In this document: one piece after another, positions 1-7,244 of the stretch | Layout: each line of letters starts with the position of its first letter | How positions within the stretch are numbered: position 1 is the first letter of the stretch | Assembly (NCBI GenBank): GCA_045606045.1 | Contig: JAZURE010000038.1 | Span: 1-12,741, forward strand | From: RGIG8748 sp045606045 | GTDB taxonomy: Bacteria > Bacillota > Clostridia > UMGS1810 | Direction of reading: 5' to 3' | DNA: 12,741 nucleotides | The notes under the pieces: model-generated | What the model saw: the letters and a program-made list of their open reading frames with translations, nothing else | Told to the model about the DNA's origin: nothing | Database searches by the model: none | Position numbers and translations under genes: made by a program

Positions 1-30
1 CTTAGCTTCTGATGCTATAATTTGATTCAT
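1..30 (-). CDS. 5' end of an unidentified leftward gene (partial)
   Basis: On the minus strand an ATG at 28-30 opens a frame reading MNQIIASEAK before the window ends. An AAAGGAG ribosome binding site lies about ten bases upstream (around 41-47), and a TATAAT box lies further upstream, so a real gene start is likely. Ten residues are too few to identify the product. The start is not unlike the N-termini of some clostridial transposases with helix-turn-helix domains, but that is only an impression. Confidence 0.5.
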   Translation of the reverse strand, partial: MNQIIASEAK

Positions 31-74
31 AAGAAAATAGCTCCTTTGACATATGTTTTTTTTGGTCATTAAAC

Positions 75-83
75 ATTATATCA
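75..83 (-). promoter_or_regulatory. Probable extended -10 promoter for the leftward partial gene
   Basis: Read on the minus strand this is TATAAT preceded by TGA, the extended -10 form. No good -35 hexamer is visible 16-18 bases upstream. It lies about 45 bases before the partial gene's start codon. Confidence 0.45.
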
Positions 84-172
84 TATTTGGAGTCTATTTT
101 CTTTTTTATTTGTCACCCATCAATTGTATCACAACATTTTTCAGTAAAACATGCATTTTTCTTCATAATATG

Positions 173-203
173 CAAGCCCGACTCACCAAGTAAGTCGGGC
201 TTG
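173..203. terminator. GC-rich hairpin, probable terminator
   Basis: An 11-bp perfect stem (173-183 with 193-203, core AAGCCCGACT/AGTCGGGCTT) surrounds a 9-nt loop. On the plus strand it is followed by TTACTTATTTT, a loose T-rich tail. On the minus strand the tail is weaker. It lies downstream of the leftward gene at 310-1236 and would end that transcript, possibly acting in both directions. No plus-strand gene upstream of it is visible in the window. Confidence 0.55.
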
Positions 204-214
204 TTACTTATTTT

Positions 215-268
215 GGCTCTATAATAAATGTTGGGGTGTCCAACAAATAGAGCTCAACAAAATTTTAA
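215..268 (+). repeat. 54-bp direct repeat, copy 1 (solo IS-end-like sequence)
   Basis: These 54 bases are identical to 12538-12591 in the same orientation, and the copies diverge at the next base. The repeat starts with GGCTCT and contains an interrupted palindrome: GCTCTAT pairs with ATAGAGC and GTTGG with CCAAC around a GGTGT loop. At 12538 the same sequence begins what looks like an ISL3-type insertion sequence. Here no transposase follows and no matching right end (AGAGCC) was found nearby, so this copy is a solo end, an IS relic or a dispersed hairpin. It lies in the 3' region of the next gene and may affect its transcript end. Confidence 0.85.
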
Positions 269-309
269 TATTGCAATCTAAAAAAAGTGCACTACTTTAC
301 AGTAAAAAC

Positions 310-1236
310 TTATTTCATTTCGTCTGCAGTTATAAATCTGTAGCCGTATTCCTTTAATGTCTTTCCGAGCAGATAGAACTTATCCTCGCAATCGGGCTGA
401 TAGTTAAAATAATCGGGATAGAAATACTGCTCATGAACGCATGTACCTATGTATTCGCTTCCGTTTAATTCTTCGAGTCTTTTGGATATAGACTCCTTGG
501 TGTTGGTGTTAAGACACGGACCTCTGCCTATATTTCTAAATCGGATGCCTGTTTCTTCGTCCAGAATGGATTTCTGTTTATAAAGAATTTCCTTGGACTG
601 CTCCTCGGAAATATGATTGTATGCGCAGATTGAAGAAGCAACTTCATCCTTTCTGCCCGGTCTTGTAAAGAGCATGGTTTCGGGCTGGCGGTTGTGCTTA
701 AGTCTTGCAGCATGACCGTAAGGAAGAACGCTGTCATCGCCTGTGAATTCTCTTTTGTCACCTGTACTTGGCGAAAGGAATTTAATACCGCAATCATGGA
801 GTGCTTTGCAACCTGCTTTACTTATGGGAAGCCAATGCGGTACTACTGCGTGTGCAATCGATTTTTCGCCTGCAAAGCGCTTAACTTCGTTTATGATAGT
901 CTCATAGTCCTTTTTGACATCCTCATATGTGGCATTTACATAAGGATAATCGGGGAATTCCTGCTTTGCATGAAATGCAAAACGAAGCCAATCCGAATTT
1001 GTCTCAAATTCCGCTTTGTATGTATCGGGCATATCAGCAAGAGTAAATTCATCACTTCCATAGAAAAAATCTGTTCTGTAAAAGAGGTTGAGCTGTGCGG
1101 TCATGCCATACTCATCATGTCCTTTTTTGAGCATTTTGAAAAAGAACTGGTCAAAAATTGATTTGGGCTTCTGCCTTGCTACATCCCTAAGACACCATAT
1201 AGTATCATCTACAAAAAAATATGCTACCTTTTCCAT
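310..1236 (-). CDS. Conserved hypothetical protein, polysaccharide-deacetylase-like
   Basis: This 308-residue protein has no signal peptide or membrane segment. The ATG at 1234-1236 is chosen because a GGGAGGA ribosome binding site sits just upstream; the frame opens 15 bases earlier at a TTG that is part of that site. Features that recall the NodB-type glycoside hydrolase/deacetylase fold are an N-terminal strand ending in Asp-Asp (FFVDDTIW, D10-D11), a central FAFHAKQEF segment (H89), an HAVVPHWLP segment (H129, H134), and a C-terminal region with HEQYFYPDYF. I recognise it as a conserved Firmicutes hypothetical with this layout, but the family assignment is an inference and the substrate is unknown. 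It has its own promoter at 1274-1302. It may be cytoplasmic, like the second deacetylase-type gene at 7245-8072. Confidence 0.8.
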   Translation of the reverse strand: MEKVAYFFVDDTIWCLRDVARQKPKSIFDQFFFKMLKKGHDEYGMTAQLNLFYRTDFFYGSDEFTLADMPDTYKAEFETNSDWLRFAFHAKQEFPDYPYVNATYEDVKKDYETIINEVKRFAGEKSIAHAVVPHWLPISKAGCKALHDCGIKFLSPSTGDKREFTGDDSVLPYGHAARLKHNRQPETMLFTRPGRKDEVASSICAYNHISEEQSKEILYKQKSILDEETGIRFRNIGRGPCLNTNTKESISKRLEELNGSEYIGTCVHEQYFYPDYFNYQPDCEDKFYLLGKTLKEYGYRFITADEMK

Positions 1237-1273
1237 AAAATATCCTCCCAACGAAAAACATCAATTTGGATGT

Positions 1274-1302
1274 ATTATGCCATTTTACAACACCAAAGTC
1301 AA
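1274..1302 (-). promoter_or_regulatory. Promoter for the deacetylase-like gene
   Basis: Minus strand: TTGACT (1297-1302), a 17-base spacer, then CATAAT (1274-1279) preceded by TGG, which gives an extended -10. It lies about 40 bases upstream of the start codon at 1236 and downstream of the ung stop codon, so the gene is probably transcribed independently of ung. Confidence 0.75.
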
Positions 1303-1335
1303 TAGAAAAATCCAAACGACATGGAAAAAACAGAA

Positions 1336-2010
1336 CTATATGTTTTCTATTTGCCAGTCAATTTCTTTTTCACCAATATCTGCAAGTATTTCATTTGCCT
1401 TTTTGAAATGATTGCATCCGAAAAAGCCTCTTGACGCAGAAAGAGGACTTGGATGGACACTTGTAAGCACATAGTGAAAACTGCTGTCTATAAGCTCTGC
1501 CTTTTCCTTGGCATTGTTGCCCCAAAGCAAGAATATAACCGGCTTTTTCCTCTCGTTAAGCTTTCTTATAACCTCGCTTGTAAAGTTCTCCCACCCTTTT
1601 CCTCTGTGGGAATTTGCAAGGTCCTTGCGAACCGTAAGTGCAGTATTTAAAAGCAGTACACCCTGTCTCGCCCACTTAACAAGGTAGCCGTTGTTTGGTA
1701 TATAGCATCCCAGAGAATCATGAAGCTCTTTGTACATATTCCTAAGTGACGGCGGAATATCTATACCGGGTTTTACAGAGAAGGCAAGCCCGTGGGCTTC
1801 GCCTTCTCCATGATAGGGGTCCTGACCGAGTATGACAACCTTTACATCATCATAGGCTGTAAGCTTTAAGGCATTAAATATGTCATACATGGAGGGATAT
1901 ATAATTCTTGTGCTGTATTCTTCTTTCAAAAAATCGTGAAGCTTACGATAATAATCCTTAGAAAATTCATCCTTTAAGACTTCGTTCCAGCTGTTTTTAA
2001 AATCAACCAT
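1336..2010 (-). CDS. ung: Uracil-DNA glycosylase, family 1
   Basis: Removes uracil from DNA, starting base excision repair after cytosine deamination or dUTP incorporation. The 224-residue length is normal for family 1. Diagnostic motifs are present: the water-activating loop GQDPYH at 62-67 with catalytic Asp64, the LLLNT strand at 119-123, and the DNA-intercalating HPSPLSASRGF loop at 186-196 with catalytic His186. The ATG follows an AGGTGAT ribosome binding site that overlaps the typA stop codon, nine bases away, so ung is the last gene of an rpmE-typA-ung unit and probably translationally linked to typA. No strong terminator is visible after the stop, only a weak A/T-rich hairpin. Confidence 0.97.
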   Translation of the reverse strand: MVDFKNSWNEVLKDEFSKDYYRKLHDFLKEEYSTRIIYPSMYDIFNALKLTAYDDVKVVILGQDPYHGEGEAHGLAFSVKPGIDIPPSLRNMYKELHDSLGCYIPNNGYLVKWARQGVLLLNTALTVRKDLANSHRGKGWENFTSEVIRKLNERKKPVIFLLWGNNAKEKAELIDSSFHYVLTSVHPSPLSASRGFFGCNHFKKANEILADIGEKEIDWQIENI

Positions 2011-2019
2011 CTATATCAC

Positions 2020-3840
2020 CTATTTGTTATGGGCTTTTGCTTTGGCACGCAAGGTCTTATCTAAAATCTTCTTGCGTATTCTGAGGCTCTTTGGGGTTAC
2101 TTCCAAAAGTTCGTCCTCTGCAAGAAATTCTATACAGTTTTCAAGCGACATAACAACGGGCGGTACAAGCCTTAGCGCATCATCCGAGCCTGAGGCACGG
2201 GTGTTTGTGATGTGCTTTTTCTTGCATACATTTACATCTATATCGCCCACTCTTAAGTTTTCACCAACTACCATTCCCTGATAAACCTCTACACCGGGTC
2301 CTATAAAGAGAGCTCCCCTCTCCTGTGCATTGAAAAGTCCGTAGGTTATTGAATCGCCATCCTCAAATGCCACAAGGGAGCCGCGCGAACGCATGGGAAT
2401 ATCGCCTTTATATTCTTCGTAGCCGTTCAAAATATGATTCATAATACCGTTTCCGCGGGTATCGGTCATAAGCTGAGAACGATAGCCTATAAGACTTCTT
2501 GATGGTATATTGAATTCGAGTCTGGTATATCCCGATGCCCCGTTTGTCATATTGAGCATCTGTCCCTTACGCTCTGCAAGAGTCTGTATAACAGTACCCA
2601 CATATTCCTCGGGAACATCCACTATAAGAAGCTCCATAGGCTCTAATACCACGCCGTCTTTTACCTTGTTTATTACCTCAGGCTTGGACACCTGAAATTC
2701 ATAGCCCTGTCTTCTCATAGTTTCTATGAGGATGGAAAGATGCAGTTCTCCTCTGCCCGAAACCTTAAAGGCTTCGGAGGTTTCGGTATCTTCGACCTTA
2801 AGGCTTACATTTGTCATCATCTCTCTGTAGAGTCTGTCACGAAGATGTCTGCTTGTAACAAATTCACCCTCTCTTCCTGCAAACGGAGAGTCATTTACGG
2901 AAAATGTCATAGAAATTGTGGGGTCGTCTATATCCACAAAAGGAAGCGGGTCGGGTGCGTCCACATCGCATATGGTTTCGCCTATTTTAACATCGGCAAC
3001 ACCTGCCATAAGCACTATATCGCCCACGGTAGCCATATCCGTTTCTGTGCGTTTTAATCCCTCGTACATATACATCTTTGTGAGGCGGATATTTGATGTA
3101 GTTCCGTCCTTTTTGCATATTACGGCATTTTGTCCTACCCTTACGGTTCCTCTCTCTACTCTGCCCACTGCCATGGTACCAACATAGTCATCGTAGTCTA
3201 TATTGGATATAAGAAGCTGAAGTCTTGCATCGGCATCACCCTTCGGTGCGGGAACATGATTTACTATCATATCCAGTAGTGGCTTCATGTCCTTGCCTTG
3301 CGATTCGGGGTCGTGGGTAGCATAACCGCTTCTGCCTGAAGCGTATATTACAGGCGAATTGAACTGGTCGTCTGTAGCCTCAAGCTCAAGGAAGAGTTCA
3401 AGCACCTCGTCTACCACCTCGTAAGGACGTGCATTGGGGCGGTCTACCTTGTTTACAACTATTATAGGATGCAGATTTAAAGAAAGTGCCTTTTTTAATA
3501 CAAATCTTGTCTGCGGCATGCAGCCCTCGAAAGCATCCACCAATACCAAAACACCGTCTACCATCTTTAATACTCGTTCTACTTCACCACCGAAATCTGC
3601 GTGTCCCGGGGTATCTACTATATTTATCTTAACACCATTGTAGCTAAGCGAGGTGTTCTTGGAAAGTATTGTAATACCTCTTTCTTTTTCGAGGTCATTG
3701 TTGTCCATAACACGCTCGTCCACCTGCTGATTCTCTCTGAAAATTCCGCTCTGCTTTAAAAGAGCATCTACAAGAGTGGTTTTGCCGTGGTCTACATGGG
3801 CGATAATTGCTATGTTTCTTAAATTTTCTCTAACGTTCAT
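2020..3840 (-). CDS. typA: Ribosome-associated GTPase TypA/BipA
   Basis: Translational GTPase related to EF-G and LepA that binds the ribosome and supports 50S assembly and growth under stress or cold. The 606-residue length is typical. GTP-binding motifs are in order: AHVDHGKT (P-loop, 14-21), the ERGITIL effector region (53-59), DTPGH (76-80) and NKVD (130-133). The central and C-terminal parts carry the elongation-factor-like beta-barrel and G-domain-distal segments, with the family-typical PKSLRIRKK near the end. The ATG is supported by an AAAGGAT site about eight bases upstream. Only 60 bp separate it from rpmE, most of that being a terminator hairpin with no obvious promoter, so it is probably expressed by read-through from the rpmE promoter. 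Confidence 0.98.
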   Translation of the reverse strand: MNVRENLRNIAIIAHVDHGKTTLVDALLKQSGIFRENQQVDERVMDNNDLEKERGITILSKNTSLSYNGVKINIVDTPGHADFGGEVERVLKMVDGVLVLVDAFEGCMPQTRFVLKKALSLNLHPIIVVNKVDRPNARPYEVVDEVLELFLELEATDDQFNSPVIYASGRSGYATHDPESQGKDMKPLLDMIVNHVPAPKGDADARLQLLISNIDYDDYVGTMAVGRVERGTVRVGQNAVICKKDGTTSNIRLTKMYMYEGLKRTETDMATVGDIVLMAGVADVKIGETICDVDAPDPLPFVDIDDPTISMTFSVNDSPFAGREGEFVTSRHLRDRLYREMMTNVSLKVEDTETSEAFKVSGRGELHLSILIETMRRQGYEFQVSKPEVINKVKDGVVLEPMELLIVDVPEEYVGTVIQTLAERKGQMLNMTNGASGYTRLEFNIPSRSLIGYRSQLMTDTRGNGIMNHILNGYEEYKGDIPMRSRGSLVAFEDGDSITYGLFNAQERGALFIGPGVEVYQGMVVGENLRVGDIDVNVCKKKHITNTRASGSDDALRLVPPVVMSLENCIEFLAEDELLEVTPKSLRIRKKILDKTLRAKAKAHNK

Positions 3841-3865
3841 AATTACTCAATCCTTTCAAAATCGA

Positions 3866-3891
3866 AAACCCCTTCGGATGTGAAGGGGTTT
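3866..3891 (-). terminator. Intrinsic terminator/attenuator after rpmE
   Basis: Ten-base-pair stem (AAACCCCTTC with GAAGGGGTTT) and a six-base loop, followed on the minus strand by a T-rich but interrupted tail (TTTTCGATTTT). It fills most of the rpmE-typA gap. As no typA promoter is visible, it probably lowers rather than abolishes downstream transcription. Confidence 0.8.
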
Positions 3892-3900
3892 AAAAATTCA

Positions 3901-4104
3901 TTATTTGTCCATTCCGAACTTCTTTTTGAACTTATCGATTCTGCCGCCTGTATCTACAAGCTTCTGCTTACCTGTGTAGAAAGGATGGCACTTGGAGCAG
4001 ATTTCAACATTGATATTTTCTTTAGTTGAACCTGTTTCAAAAGTAGCACCGCAAGCACACTTGATTACTGTGGGTTTGTAATCGGGATGTATACCCTGTT
4101 TCAT
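3901..4104 (-). CDS. rpmE: 50S ribosomal protein L31, zinc-binding (C+) type
   Basis: Small protein of the large ribosomal subunit that contributes to a bridge with the small subunit. The 67-residue length and the opening MKQGIHPDY are typical. The C+ (type A) paralogue is identified by four zinc-ligand cysteines, C16 and C18 (CACG) and C36 and C39 (CSKCHPFYTG). In bacteria with two L31 forms, the zinc-free form replaces this one under zinc limitation; no zinc-free copy is in the window. A GAGGTG ribosome binding site lies seven bases before the ATG. A strong promoter sits at 4150-4178 and a terminator follows the gene. Confidence 0.98.
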   Translation of the reverse strand: MKQGIHPDYKPTVIKCACGATFETGSTKENINVEICSKCHPFYTGKQKLVDTGGRIDKFKKKFGMDK

Positions 4105-4149
4105 TTATGTTCACCTCTGCTTCATTATTTCTCATTTTACGACTAAACC

Positions 4150-4178
4150 ATTATAACACAGCTTTTTCCAAAATGCAA
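4150..4178 (-). promoter_or_regulatory. Strong promoter for rpmE (and probably typA-ung)
   Basis: Minus strand: TTGCAT (4173-4178), a 17-base spacer, TATAAT (4150-4155), with TGT making an extended -10. It is 46 bases upstream of the rpmE start and only 18 bases after the stop codon of the preceding phosphoglucomutase gene. No terminator is seen between that stop and this promoter. Confidence 0.85.
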
Positions 4179-4195
4179 GCATTATTTTTACTAAA

Positions 4196-5920
4196 TTACA
4201 TTAAATTTTCCATTTCTTTTATACATTCGTGTATTTTGGCTCTTGCACTATCAATACTGTCTGATTTAACTGCAAAGTAGAACTTAATTTTCGGTTCTGT
4301 TCCCGAGGGTCTAACTGCTATCCATGAATTATTCTCAAGTTCAAATTTGAGAACATTCGATTTGGGCAGTCCCAATGTTTCCTCTGTGCCGTCTTGTTTA
4401 TTTATCTTAATATTTTTTAAGACATCCCAGATTTTTTCTACTTTCATACCCGCAATGGTTACAGGCGGATTTAATCGCAGCTTATCCATAATGGATTTCA
4501 TCTTTTCTATACCGTCAATGCCCGAAAATGTGTATGTTTTTAAATCCTCTATGTAGAAGCCGTATCTTTTGTAAAGCTCCATAAGACCGTCATAAAGGGT
4601 CATTCCCTTTGTCTTATAGTCTGCCGCCATCTCTGTTACAAGCATTGCGGCAACCACAGCATCCTTGTCGCGGCAGTATGTGCCCGAAAGATATCCGTAG
4701 CTCTCTTCAAATCCGAATACATACTCATTATCGAGAGTACCCTCTTCAAACTGCTTTATCTTCTCTCCTATAAACTTAAAGCCTGTGAGGACATCGTATA
4801 TTTTTATGTCGTAATCGGCGGCAACAGCCTTTACCATGTCTGTTGTAACTATGGTTTTTACGATTGCGCCGTTTTGGGGAAGTGTGCCTTTTAGTTTCTT
4901 GTTTCGCATTATAAATTCGCTGAGAAGTACGCCTATTTGATTACCCGTAAGGCTAAGATACTCTCCGCTGTTATCCTTAACTATAACGCCTATTCTGTCT
5001 CCGTCGGGGTCGGTGGCAAAGATTATGTCCGCGCTGTCCTCATTTGCCATTTCTATAGCAAGGTAAAAACCCTCTTTATCCTCGGGATTGGGGGATTTAA
5101 CAGTAGAAAAATCGGGATCGGGTTTCTCCTGCTCCTTTACCACACGGACATTTTTACAACCTATCCTCTTAAGAATTTCCCTTACAGGCTTATTGCCTGT
5201 ACCATGGAATGGTGAATATATTACCTTGAAATCGTCACCTAATGAGGATACTGCCTCACTGTTTATAGACTGCTTAAGCACATTTTCGTAGTAAACGCTG
5301 TCTACCCTGCTTCCTACAATCTCTATAAGACCCTTTTCTTTTGCCTCTGCCTCATCCATTACCTTAACGCCTGCAAAGGTATCAAGCTTTCCTATGATAG
5401 AAGCTACATAATCGGCAGATTCAGGCGGAAGCTGACCGCCGTCCGGTCCATATGCCTTATAGCCATTGTACTCCTTGGGATTGTGGCTTGCAGTAATCAT
5501 GATACCTCTTGCACATCCAAGATAACGCACCGCAAACGATAGCTCGGGTGTGGGGCGAAGCTCATCGAAAAGATATGCCTTAATTCCGTTGGCAGCAAGC
5601 ACCTTTGCACTCTCCAGAGCAAATTCATAGGATTTGTATCTTGAATCATAGGCTATTACCACGCCTTTTTTTGCAAGGAGCGCATCCTCATTTAATATAT
5701 CCTCACAAAGTCCCTGTGTAGCCTTGCGCACGGTGTATATATTCATGCAGTTTGGTCCTGCAGCGATAATACCTCTTAAGCCTGCTGTTCCAAAGTCAAG
5801 CTCTTTGTAAAATCTCTCCTTGATTTGTGAGTCATTAAGTGCCAAAAGCTCACTCTTTGTGTCTTTATCCACCAAGTCATTTGTACACCAGTTTTTGTAT
5901 ATATCCATATAGTTTTCCAT
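4196..5920 (-). CDS. Phosphoglucomutase/phosphomannomutase (alpha-D-phosphohexomutase family)
   Basis: Interconverts sugar 1- and 6-phosphates through a phosphoserine enzyme, linking glycolysis to UDP-sugar and cell-wall precursors. The protein has 574 residues. Motifs are in order: TASHNP at 143-148 with the phosphorylated Ser145, the magnesium loop DPDGDR at 304-309, the sugar-binding EESYGY at 405-410, and the phosphate-binding RPSGTEPK at 537-544. The ATG at 5918-5920 is chosen for its AAGGAGG site. A longer frame starting at 5962 is excluded because that extension overlaps the promoter's -10 box at 5951-5956. The family resembles Bacillus PgcA and the PGM2/phosphopentomutase group, so glucose versus mannose versus pentose specificity is not settled. 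It lies directly downstream of phosphofructokinase but has its own promoter. Confidence 0.95.
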   Translation of the reverse strand: MENYMDIYKNWCTNDLVDKDTKSELLALNDSQIKERFYKELDFGTAGLRGIIAAGPNCMNIYTVRKATQGLCEDILNEDALLAKKGVVIAYDSRYKSYEFALESAKVLAANGIKAYLFDELRPTPELSFAVRYLGCARGIMITASHNPKEYNGYKAYGPDGGQLPPESADYVASIIGKLDTFAGVKVMDEAEAKEKGLIEIVGSRVDSVYYENVLKQSINSEAVSSLGDDFKVIYSPFHGTGNKPVREILKRIGCKNVRVVKEQEKPDPDFSTVKSPNPEDKEGFYLAIEMANEDSADIIFATDPDGDRIGVIVKDNSGEYLSLTGNQIGVLLSEFIMRNKKLKGTLPQNGAIVKTIVTTDMVKAVAADYDIKIYDVLTGFKFIGEKIKQFEEGTLDNEYVFGFEESYGYLSGTYCRDKDAVVAAMLVTEMAADYKTKGMTLYDGLMELYKRYGFYIEDLKTYTFSGIDGIEKMKSIMDKLRLNPPVTIAGMKVEKIWDVLKNIKINKQDGTEETLGLPKSNVLKFELENNSWIAVRPSGTEPKIKFYFAVKSDSIDSARAKIHECIKEMENLM

Positions 5921-5950
5921 GCTGTCTGCCTCCTTAAATAGTTTAACACC

Positions 5951-5979
5951 ATTATAAATCATCTTGAGTTATAATTCAA
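5951..5979 (-). promoter_or_regulatory. Promoter for the phosphohexomutase gene
   Basis: Minus strand: TTGAAT (5974-5979), a 17-base spacer, TATAAT (5951-5956). It lies in the 79-base gap after pfkA, and the expected start of transcription falls about 20-25 bases before the mutase start codon. Confidence 0.8.
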
Positions 5980-5999
5980 CGCACTTTTAGTCGAATAGA

Positions 6000-7184
6000 C
6001 TATTTATCACCAAAAGAAATTCCAAGTGTTCTTGCAAGCTCCACAAACTCACCGTTTACATCTACGGGGCGGAAATTGGAATCCATGTCATCGGTTGGTA
6101 TAACCTCTTCGAGAGGAACGGTAACAAGAGTGGAGCCTCTTAATGCAACCATGTGTGCGTGATTCCCATCCAATAAGGCTTCTACAGCTTTTTTGCCGTA
6201 TCTGGAGCATAAAATTCTGTCGTATGCCGTAGGAGAGCCGCCACGCTGAACATGTCCCAAAACGGAGCATCTGGCTTCTACATCCATTATGGTTTCGCTT
6301 ATTGCATATCCGTTTTCATCTCTGTCATTATTTAAGATTTCCTGCACGGCACTTGCTATTGCTTCTCCTGCACCCTTGAATTTAAAGCCATCGGGAGAAA
6401 GGTCGGTTTTGACCCCTGTTTTGTCACCCTTGGGTGAAGATATGCCCTCGGCTACAACTACAAGACAGTACTGTCTTTCTCCCTTTAAGGCTTCCTTTGC
6501 TTTTGCAGCAACATTATTTATATCGTAGGGTATCTCGGGTATGAGCACAACATCGGCGCCTGTTGCGATACCTGCATGAAGAGCTATATGACCTGCGGCT
6601 CTTCCCATAACCTCTATAACCATGACTCTGTGGTGAGCAAGTCCCGTTGTGTTTATACTTGTTGTAGCCTCTACACAACGGCAAACAGCAGTGTCAAAGC
6701 CGAATGTTCTGTCTGTGGAATTAAGGTCGTTGTCTATGGTTTTGGGCACGCCTATTACGGGAACACCAAGTCTTGCAAAATCTCTTCCAGATGTAAGAGT
6801 GCCGTCTCCTCCTATAATAACAAGAGCATCTATACCTAATTTTTTAAGATTATCTACTGCAACATTTGAGAGATTATCATAGATAGGTTTGCCGTCCTCA
6901 CCTTTTATGATTCCGTTTGCATCGCGTCTGGGATATTTGAAAAGGTTGTCCTTGTTGGAGTTATAAAGGATAGTACCGCCATCATCTATAATATCGCTTA
7001 CCGTCTGGGCATTTAAGGGTATAATCTGACTTTCGCCAAGAAAAAGTCCTCTGTAGCCGTTTTTGACACCCACTACCTCAAGACCGTATTTATTAACTGC
7101 TGTTTTAACTACAGCAGCTATAACTGCATTAAGACCAGGACAATCTCCTCCGCCTGTTAAAATACCGATTTTTTTAATAGACAT
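6000..7184 (-). CDS. pfkA: 6-phosphofructokinase (PfkA superfamily, group III-like)
   Basis: Phosphorylates fructose 6-phosphate to the 1,6-bisphosphate, the committed step of glycolysis. The protein has 394 residues, longer than the ~320 of the classic E. coli/Bacillus enzyme, with insertions around 70-110. Motifs: LTGGGDCPGLNAVI near the N-terminus, GGDGT at 125-129, PKTIDND at 147-153 (catalytic Asp151), and MGRAAG at 193-198. The residue matching E. coli Gly104 is Gly128, associated with ATP use, while the residue matching Gly124 is Lys148, common in PPi-dependent and actinobacterial ATP enzymes. ATP is the likelier donor, but this is not proven. The start at 7184 is preferred over one six bases upstream, which lies too close to the GAGGAGG site. 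It sits 60 bases after the deacetylase gene with no clear promoter between, so the two may share a transcript. Confidence 0.95.
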   Translation of the reverse strand: MSIKKIGILTGGGDCPGLNAVIAAVVKTAVNKYGLEVVGVKNGYRGLFLGESQIIPLNAQTVSDIIDDGGTILYNSNKDNLFKYPRRDANGIIKGEDGKPIYDNLSNVAVDNLKKLGIDALVIIGGDGTLTSGRDFARLGVPVIGVPKTIDNDLNSTDRTFGFDTAVCRCVEATTSINTTGLAHHRVMVIEVMGRAAGHIALHAGIATGADVVLIPEIPYDINNVAAKAKEALKGERQYCLVVVAEGISSPKGDKTGVKTDLSPDGFKFKGAGEAIASAVQEILNNDRDENGYAISETIMDVEARCSVLGHVQRGGSPTAYDRILCSRYGKKAVEALLDGNHAHMVALRGSTLVTVPLEEVIPTDDMDSNFRPVDVNGEFVELARTLGISFGDK

Positions 7185-7244
7185 AAACATTCCTCCTCAT
7201 TATCAAATCTATTGTTCGATAAATGAGTGAAAAATATTAGTTTT

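Noticed and set aside
206..316. ACTTATTT at 206-213 and again at 308-315, flanking the solo 54-bp repeat like a target-site duplication
   Set aside because: The sequence just inside the right copy shows no inverted end matching GGCTCT, the second copy overlaps the stop codon of a gene, and the motif is A/T-rich and short. Probably chance.
694..1161. Plus-strand open frame of 155 codons opposite the deacetylase-like gene
   Set aside because: No ribosome binding site or promoter, cysteine-rich composition without a recognisable domain, and fully antisense to a supported gene.
5921..5962. 14-residue N-terminal extension of the phosphohexomutase
   Set aside because: The extension overlaps the promoter's -10 box, and the ATG at 5920 has a far better ribosome binding site.
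7191..7244. Possible pfkA promoter in the gap after the deacetylase gene (a GATAAT near the ribosome binding site)
   Set aside because: No acceptable -35 at proper spacing, and the -10-like element abuts the ribosome binding site, leaving no room for a transcript start.
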